Assembly (NCBI GenBank): GCA_038049695.1
Contig: CP142451.1
Coordinates: 47,441,001 to 47,505,000, forward strand
Length of the DNA stretch: 64,000 nt
From: Cinnamomum chago
Taxonomy: Eukaryota > Streptophyta > Magnoliopsida > Laurales > Lauraceae
Direction: 5' to 3'
The notes beneath the pieces are model-generated. The model searched no databases and had not been told where the DNA came from. It was given only the letters and a program-made list of their open reading frames with translations. Numbering within the stretch: position 1 is the stretch's first letter; every line of letters begins with the position of its first letter. Of the stretch, positions 58,269 to 64,000 are shown piece by piece. The translations under genes were made by a program, and so were the position numbers.

Positions 58269-58388
58269 GGGGGTGCAACACGAGGACTTCCCAGGAGGTC
58301 ACCCATCCTAGTACTACTCTCGCCCAAGCACGCTTAACTGCGGAGTTCTGATGGGATCCGGTGCATTAGCGCTGGTATGATCGAACCC
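58269..58388 (-). rRNA. 5S rRNA: 5S rRNA gene, copy 109
   Basis: G5U, the only such copy whose 3' neighbour spacer is R type. Upstream spacer R with three deletions. Confidence 0.95.
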
Positions 58389-58788
58389 GGATTATATTCG
58401 CGAATGAAACTGGTTGTACCTTCCGGTTCGTGTGTTCGAAGGCCCGGATTGGTTGTCGGGGACGTAACTTTCGATCCGCCCGTCGGATTCGCCGATATGA
58501 TATACCGTTGGAAAGCTCGGGACGAGCAGATCGGCGGGGCAAACGGGCAAGCCCGGTTCGTGCCGCCGGCGGGGTCGGATTCGGCCATTATATATGCTGT
58601 ATCCTCGGTTTTTTTCTCCCCGCTCCCCACGCCCATCTTTCCGACATCGGGAGGACGCACGTCGCCCCCATCGTGGCCCGGAATAGGGGATCGTGATGCC
58701 CAGGTGCCCCCTGCATAACTAAACAAAATAAAAAGTGTAATTGCGAGTGCCAAACGATCAGGGCCGAAGTTGACTTAAAAAGCAAAAA
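58389..58788. other. Spacer with 15-bp and two 1-bp deletions (copy 109 to 110)
   Basis: 400 bp. The segment cgccaaaggagggag after gatcag is lost (near 58,761), together with one base in gttcgaaggcc and one in cggattggttg. No gene. Confidence 0.9.
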
Positions 58789-58908
58789 GGGGGTGCAACA
58801 CGAGGACTTCCCAGGAGGTCACCCATCCTAGTACTACTCTCGCCCAAGCACGCTTAACTGCGGAGTTCTGATGGGATCCGGTGCATTAGCGCTGGTATGA
58901 TCGCACCC
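58789..58908 (-). rRNA. 5S rRNA: 5S rRNA gene, copy 110
   Basis: Matches the consensus. Upstream spacer chimeric: R-like up to about 59,062, then M. It has ggttggtgtg, shared only with spacer 116. Confidence 0.97.
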
Positions 58909-59325
58909 GGATTATATTCGCGAATGAAACTGGTTGTTCCTTCCGGTTGGTGTGTTCCAGCGGCCCGGATTGGGTTGTCGGGGACGTAACTTTCGATCCG
59001 CCTGTCGGATTCGCCGATATGATATACCGTTGGAAAGCTCGGGACGAGCAGATCGGCGGGGCAAACCAGCAAGCCCGTTTCGTGCCTCCGGCGGGGTCGG
59101 ATTCGGCCATTCTCGATGCTGTATCCTCGGTTTTTTGCTCCCCGCTCCCCACGCCCATCGTTCCGACACCGGGAGGACGCACGTCGCCTCAATCGTGGCC
59201 CGGAATAGGGGATCGTGAAGCCCAGGTGCCCCCTGCTTAACTAAACAAAATAAAAAGTGTAATTGCGAGTGCCAAACGATCAACGCCAAAGGAGGGAGGG
59301 CCGAAGTTGACTTCAAAAGCAAAAA

Positions 59326-59445
59326 GGGGGTGCAACACGAGGACTTCCCAGGAGGTCACCCATCCTAGTACTGCTCTCGCCCAAGCACGCTTAACTGCGG
59401 AGGTCTGATGGGATCCGGTGCATTAGCGCTGGTATGATCGCACCC
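59326..59445 (-). rRNA. 5S rRNA: 5S rRNA gene, copy 111
   Basis: U73C and A43C. Upstream spacer M. Confidence 0.96.
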
Positions 59446-59862
59446 GGATTATATTCGCGAATGAAACTGGTTGTTCCTTCCGGTTCGTGTGTTCCAACGG
59501 CCAGGATTGGGTTGTCGGGGACGTAACTTTCGATCCGCCTGTCGGATTCGCCAAAATGATATACCGTTGGAAAGCTCGGGACGAGCAAATCGGCAGGGCA
59601 AACCCGCAAGCCCGTTTCGTGCCTCCGGCGGAGTCGGATTCGGCCATTCTCGATGCTGTATCCTCGGTTTTTTGCTCCCCGCTCCCCACGCCCATCGTTC
59701 CGACACCGGGAGGAGGCACGTCGCCTCAATCGTGGCCCGGAATAGGGGATCGTGAAGCCCAGGTGCCCCCTGCTTAACTAAACAAAATAAAAAGTGTAAT
59801 TGCGAGTGCCAAACGATCAGCGCCAAACGAGGGAGGGCCGAAGTTGACTTAAAAAGCAAAAC

Positions 59863-59982
59863 GGGGGTGCAACACGAGGACTTCCCACGAGGTCACCCAT
59901 CCTAGTACTACTCTCGCCCAAGCACGCTTAACTGCGGAGTTCTGATGGGATCCGGTGCATTAGCGCTGGTATGATCGAACCC
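59863..59982 (-). rRNA. 5S rRNA: 5S rRNA gene, copy 112
   Basis: C95G and G5U. The T tract after the gene is interrupted: G then T4 (plus 59,858-59,862). Upstream spacer R. Confidence 0.95.
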
Positions 59983-60399
59983 GGATTATATTCGCGAATG
60001 AAACTGGTTGTTCCTTCCGGTTCGTGTCTTCCAGCGGCTCGGATTGGGTTGTCGGGGACGTAACTTTCGATCCGCCTGTCGGATTCGCCGATATGGTATA
60101 CCGTTGGAAAGCTCGGGACGAGCAGATCGGCGGGGCAAACGGGCAAGCCCGTTTCGTGCCGCCGGCGGGGTCGGATTCGGCCATTCTCGATGCTGTATCC
60201 TCGGTTTTTTTCTCCCCGCTCCCCACGCCCATCTTTCCGACTTCGGGAGGACGCACGTCGCCCCCATCGTGGCCCGGAATAGGGGATCGTGATGCCCAGG
60301 TGCCCCCAGCATAACTAAACAAAATAAAAAGTGTAATTGCGAGTGCCAAACGATCAGCGCCAAAGGAGGGAGGGCCGAAGTTGACTTAAAAAGCAAAAA

Positions 60400-60519
60400 G
60401 GGGGTGCAACACGAGGACTTCCCAGGAGGTCACCCATCCTAGTACTACTCTCACCCAAGCACGCTTAACTGCGGAGTTCTGATGGGATCCGGTGCATTAG
60501 CGCTGGTATGATCGCACCC
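60400..60519 (-). rRNA. 5S rRNA: 5S rRNA gene, copy 113
   Basis: C67U. The upstream spacer switches from R (100-type) to M (98-type) at about 60,644-60,662. Confidence 0.96.
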
Positions 60520-60935
60520 GGATTATATTCGCGAATGAAACTGGTTGTACCTTCCGGTTCGTGTGTTCGAATGGCCCGGATTGGTTGTCGGGGACGTAAC
60601 TTTCGATCCGCCCGTCGGATTCGCCGATATGATATACCGTTGGAAAGCTCGGGACGAGCAAATCGGCAGGGCAAACCAGCAAGCCCGTTTCGTGCCTCCG
60701 GCGGAGTCGGATTCGGCCATTCTCGATGCTGTATCCTCGGTTTTTTGCTCCCCGCTCCCCACGCCCATCGTTCCGACACCGGGAGGAGGCACGTCGCCTC
60801 AATCGTGGCCCGGAATAGGGGATCGTGAAGCCCAGGTGCCCCCTGCTTAACTAAACAAAATAAAAAGTGTAATTGCGAGTGCCAAACGATCAGCGCCAAA
60901 GGAGGGAGGGCCGAAGTTGACTTAAAAAGCAAAAA

Positions 60936-61055
60936 GGGGGTGCAACACGAGGACTTCCCACGAGGTCACCCATCCTAGTACTACTCTCGCCCAAGCACGC
61001 TTAACTGCGGAGTTCTGATGGGATCCGGTGCATTAGCGCTGGTATGATCGAACCC
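60936..61055 (-). rRNA. 5S rRNA: 5S rRNA gene, copy 114
   Basis: C95G and G5U. Upstream spacer R. Confidence 0.95.
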
Positions 61056-61472
61056 GGATTATATTCGCGAATGAAACTGGTTGTTCCTTCCGGTTCGTGT
61101 CTTCCAGCGGCTCGGATTGGGTTGTCGGGGACGTAACTTTCGATCCGCCTGTCGGATTCGCCGATATGGTATACCGTTGGAAAGCTCGGGACGAGCAGAT
61201 CGGCGGGGCAAACGGGCAAGCCCGTTTCTTGCCGCCGGCGGGGTCGGATTCGGCCATTCTCGATGCTGTATCCTCGGTTTTTTTCTCCCCGCTCCCCACG
61301 CCCATCTTTCCGACTTCGGGAGGACGCACGTCGCCCCCATCGTGGCCCGGAATAGGGGATCGTGATGCCCAGGTGCCCCCAGCATAACTAAACAAAATAA
61401 AAAGTGTAATTGCGAGTGCCAAACGATCAGCGCCAAAGGAGGGAGGGCCGAAGTTGACTTAAAAAGCAAAAA

Positions 61473-61592
61473 GGGGGTGCAACACGAGGACTTCCCAGGA
61501 GGTCACCCATCCTAGTACTACTCTCACCCAAGCACGCTTAACTGCGGAGTTCTGATGGGATCCGGTGCATTAGCGCTGGTATGATCGCACCC
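61473..61592 (-). rRNA. 5S rRNA: 5S rRNA gene, copy 115
   Basis: C67U. Upstream -8 T to C interrupts the AT stretch. Upstream spacer R. Confidence 0.96.
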
Positions 61593-62008
61593 GGATTATG
61601 TTCGCGAATGAAACTGGTTGTACCTTCCGGTTCGTGTGTTCGAATGGCCCGGATTGGTTGTCGGGGACGTAACTTTCGATCCGCCCGTCGGATTCGCCGA
61701 TATGATATACCGTTGGAAAGCTCGGGACGAGCAGATCGGCGGGGCAAACGGGCAAGCCCGGTTCGTGCCGCCGGCGGGGTCGGATTCGGCCATTATATAT
61801 GCTGTATCCTCGGTTTTTTTCTCCCCGCTCCCCACGCCCATCTTTCCGACATCGGGAGGACGCACGTCGCCCCCATCGTGGCCCGGAATAGGGGATCGTG
61901 ATGCCCAGGTGCCCCCTGCATAACTAAACAAAATAAAAAGTGTAATTGCGAGTGCCAAACGATCAGCGCCCAAGGAGGGAAGGCCGAAGTTGACTTCAAA
62001 AGCAAAAA

Positions 62009-62128
62009 GGGGGTGCAACACGAGGACTTCCCAGGAGGTCACCCATCCTAGTACTACTCTCGCCCAAGCACGCTTAACTGCGGAGTTCTGATGGGATCCG
62101 GTGCATTAGCGCTGGTATGATCGCACCC
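62009..62128 (-). rRNA. 5S rRNA: 5S rRNA gene, copy 116
   Basis: Matches the consensus. Upstream spacer chimeric, R-like near the gene and 101-type M beyond gagctaatcgg. Confidence 0.97.
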
Positions 62129-62545
62129 GGATTATATTCGCGAATGAAACTGGTTGTTCCTTCCGGTTGGTGTGTTCCAATGGCCCGGATTGGGTTGTCG
62201 GGGACGTAACTTTCGATCCGCCGGTCGGATTCGCCGATATGATATACCGTTGGAAAGCTCGGGACGAGCTAATCGGCAGGGCAAACCAGCAAGCCCGTTT
62301 CGTGCCTCCGGCGGGGTCGGATTCGGCCATTCTCGATGCTGTATCCTCGGTTTTTTGCTCCCCGCTCCCCACGCCCATCGTTCCGACACCGGGAGGACGC
62401 ACGTCGCCTCAATCGTGGCCCGGAATAGGGGATCGTGAAGCCCAGGTGCCCCCTGCTTAACTAAACAAAATAAAAAGTGTAATTGCGAGTGCCAAACGAT
62501 CAACGCCAAAGGAGGGAGGGCCGAAGTTGACTTAAAAAGCAAAAA

Positions 62546-62665
62546 GGTTGTGCAACACGAGGACTTCCCAGGAGGTCACCCATCCTAGTACTGCTCTCGC
62601 CCAAGCACGCTTAACTGCGGAGTTCTGATGGGATCTGGTGCATTAGCGCTGGTATGATCGCACCC
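62546..62665 (-). rRNA. 5S rRNA: 5S rRNA gene, copy 117
   Basis: C118A, C117A, U73C and G30A. Upstream spacer R. Confidence 0.94.
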
Positions 62666-63082
62666 GGATTATATTCGCGAATGAAACTGGTTGTACCTTC
62701 CGGTTCGTGTGTTCGAATGACCCGGATTGGGTTGTCGGGGACGTAACTTTCGATCCGCCTGTCGGATTCGCCGATATGATATACCGTTGGAAAGCTCGGG
62801 ACGAGCAGATCGGCGGGGCAAACGGGCAAGCCCGTTTCGTGCCGCCGGCGGGGTCGGATTCGGCCATTCTCGATGCTGTATCCTCGGTTTTTTTCTCCCC
62901 GCTCCCCACGCCCATCTTTCCGACATCGGGAGGACGCACGTCGCCCCCATCGTGGCCCGGAATAGGGGATCGTGATGCCCAGGTGCCCCCTGCATAACTA
63001 AACAAAATAAAAAGTGTAATTGCGAGTGCCAAACGATCAGCGCCCAAGGAGGGAAGGCCGAAGTTGACTTCAAAAGCAAAAA

Positions 63083-63201
63083 GGGGGTGCAACACGAGGA
63101 CTTCCCAGGAGGTCACCCATCCTAGTACTACTCTCGCCCAAGCACGCTTAACTGCGGAGTTCTGATGGATCCGGTGCATTAGCGCTGGTATGATCGCACC
63201 C
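63083..63201 (-). rRNA. 5S rRNA: 5S rRNA gene, copy 118, one-base deletion (probable pseudogene)
   Basis: 119 bp, same loss in the CCC at 34-36 as copies 90 and 103. Upstream spacer R. Confidence 0.93.
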
Positions 63202-63618
63202 GGATTATATTCGCGAATGAAACTGGTTGTACCTTCCGGTTCGTGTGTTCGAATGGCCCGGATTGGGTTGTCGGGGACGTAACTTTCGATCCGCCCGTCG
63301 GATTCGCCGATATGATATACCGTTGGAAAGCTCGGGACGAGCAGATCGGCGGGGCAAACGGGCAAGCCCGTTTCGTGCCGCCGGCGGGGTCGGATTCGGC
63401 CATTCTCGATGCTGTATCCTCGGTTTTTTTCTCCCCGCTCCCCACGCCCATCTTTCCGACATCGGGAGGACGCACGTCGCCCCCATCGTGGCCCGGAATA
63501 GGGGATCGTGATGCCCAGGTGCCCCCTGCATAGCTAAACAAAATAAAAAGTGTAATTGCGAGTGCCAAACGATCAGCGCCCAAGGAGGGAAGGCCGAAGT
63601 TGACTTCAAAAGCAAAAA

Positions 63619-63738
63619 GGGGGTGCAACACGAGGACTTCCCAGGAGGTCACCCATCCTAGTACTACTCTCGCCCAAGCACGCTTAACTGCGGAGTTCTG
63701 ATGGGATCCGGTGCATTAGCGCTGGTATGATCGCACCC
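63619..63738 (-). rRNA. 5S rRNA: 5S rRNA gene, copy 119
   Basis: Matches the consensus. Its upstream spacer (63,739-64,000, M type with ccacctatcgg as spacer 104) is cut by the window end. Confidence 0.98.
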
Positions 63739-64000
63739 GGATTATATTCGCGAATGAAACTGGTTGTTCCTTCCGGTTCGTGTGTTCCAACGGCCCGGAT
63801 TGGGTTGTCGGGGACGTAACTTTCGATCCACCTATCGGATTCGCCAAAATGATATACCGTTGGAAAGCTCGGGACGAGCAAATCGGCGGGGCAAACGGGC
63901 AAGCCCGTTTCGTGCCGCCGGCGGGGTCGGATTCGGCCATTCTCGATGCTGTATCCTCGGTTTTTTGCTCCCCGCTCCCCACGCCCATCGTTCCGACACC

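Larger units (their letters stand above)
1..64000 (-). repeat. 5S rDNA tandem array, 119 complete units of about 537 bp
   Basis: Direct head-to-tail repeats fill the window. The spacing between successive gene starts is 537 bp in 95 of 118 intervals. The exceptions are 487, 520, 523, 530 (five times), 535 and 536 (fourteen times) and are explained by small deletions. All genes lie on the minus strand and no inversion or foreign insertion interrupts them. Plant 5S genes are known to sit in such arrays, transcribed by RNA polymerase III and usually separate from the 35S rDNA. The spacer is more variable than the gene but still very similar between units, as expected for concerted evolution. Both window ends fall in spacer, so the array is longer than what is shown. 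Confidence 0.98.
59326..64000. repeat. Higher-order block D3 (copies 111-119, open to the right)
   Basis: Unit order 111, 112, 114, 115, 117, 118, 119 follows 98, 99, 99, 100, 102, 103, 104. Unit 113 is a chimera of 100-type and 98-type halves, and unit 116 has a 101-type right half. The block continues past the window end. Confidence 0.75.

Noticed and set aside
1..64000. Recurrent 60-157 codon open frames on both strands in every unit
   Set aside because: They repeat with the 537-bp period, overlap each other in several frames, cross rRNA sequence, and are shifted by spacer indels. GC-rich spacer with few stop codons explains them.
1..64000. CRISPR-like regular repeat spacing
   Set aside because: The repeat is 537 bp, the 'spacers' are nearly identical to each other, and the conserved part is a 5S rRNA gene. 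No cas genes are present.
1..64000. Simple satellite DNA or a 5S-derived SINE family
   Set aside because: Each unit keeps a full-length 5S gene with intact ends, internal promoter and terminator. There is no tRNA-like or LINE-derived tail and no target-site duplication.
1..64000. Bacterial or organellar 5S genes
   Set aside because: Sequence, 120-nt length, internal Pol III boxes and T-run terminators are those of plant nuclear 5S. No 16S/23S or tRNA genes are nearby.

Overview
The whole window is one uninterrupted tandem array of 5S ribosomal RNA genes from a plant nuclear genome. I count 119 complete 5S genes, all on the minus strand, each 120 bp (119 bp in four damaged copies). They are separated by a GC-rich, CpG-rich spacer of about 417 bp, giving a 537-bp repeat unit. 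The window starts and ends inside spacers, so neither array edge is visible. The RNA-like strand reads GGGTGCGATCATACC at the 5' end and contains GGATCCCATCAGAACTCCG and GGATGGGTGACCTCC, which is the land-plant 5S sequence and most like angiosperms. The sequence does not let me name the species. I see no protein-coding gene, tRNA, transposon, inversion or non-5S insertion. Open frames longer than 60 codons recur every 537 bp on both strands, but they cross the rRNA genes and are broken by spacer indels, so they are by-products of the repeat.

Each unit, read on the minus strand, has an AT-rich stretch at -10 to -3 and GC at -13/-12 (no TATATA at -28), then the 5S gene with its internal RNA polymerase III promoter (A box, intermediate element, C box), then a T5 terminator directly after the gene with a second T run about 3 nt further on. 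Coordinates p in a gene on the plus strand convert to RNA position as 121 minus p. Variants below are given in RNA numbering against the window consensus. Thirty of the 119 genes match the consensus exactly, and most others carry one to three substitutions.

Layout. (1) 1-13,251, copies 1-24: left-type spacers with a T6 tract followed by G. Copies 8-14 are repeated as copies 19-26. (2) 13,252-31,438, copies 25-58: a higher-order repeat present three times (12, 11 and 11 units; 6,437, 5,900 and 5,850 bp). (3) About 31.4-32.0 kb: a change in sequence family. (4) 31,969-64,000, copies 60-119: two alternating spacer families (called M, with T6G, and R, with T7), often in the order M-R-R, with a second set of gene alleles, notably G5U. 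Copies 60-64 recur as 71-75, and copies 87-95 recur as 100-107 and partly as 111-119. Several units are visible chimeras of two spacer types.

The picture is an array evolving by unequal exchange and gene conversion in blocks of 11-13 units, with local subfamilies that have not been homogenised across the 31.5-kb boundary. Mutated genes (one-base deletions, broken helix I pairs) are being copied along with intact ones.
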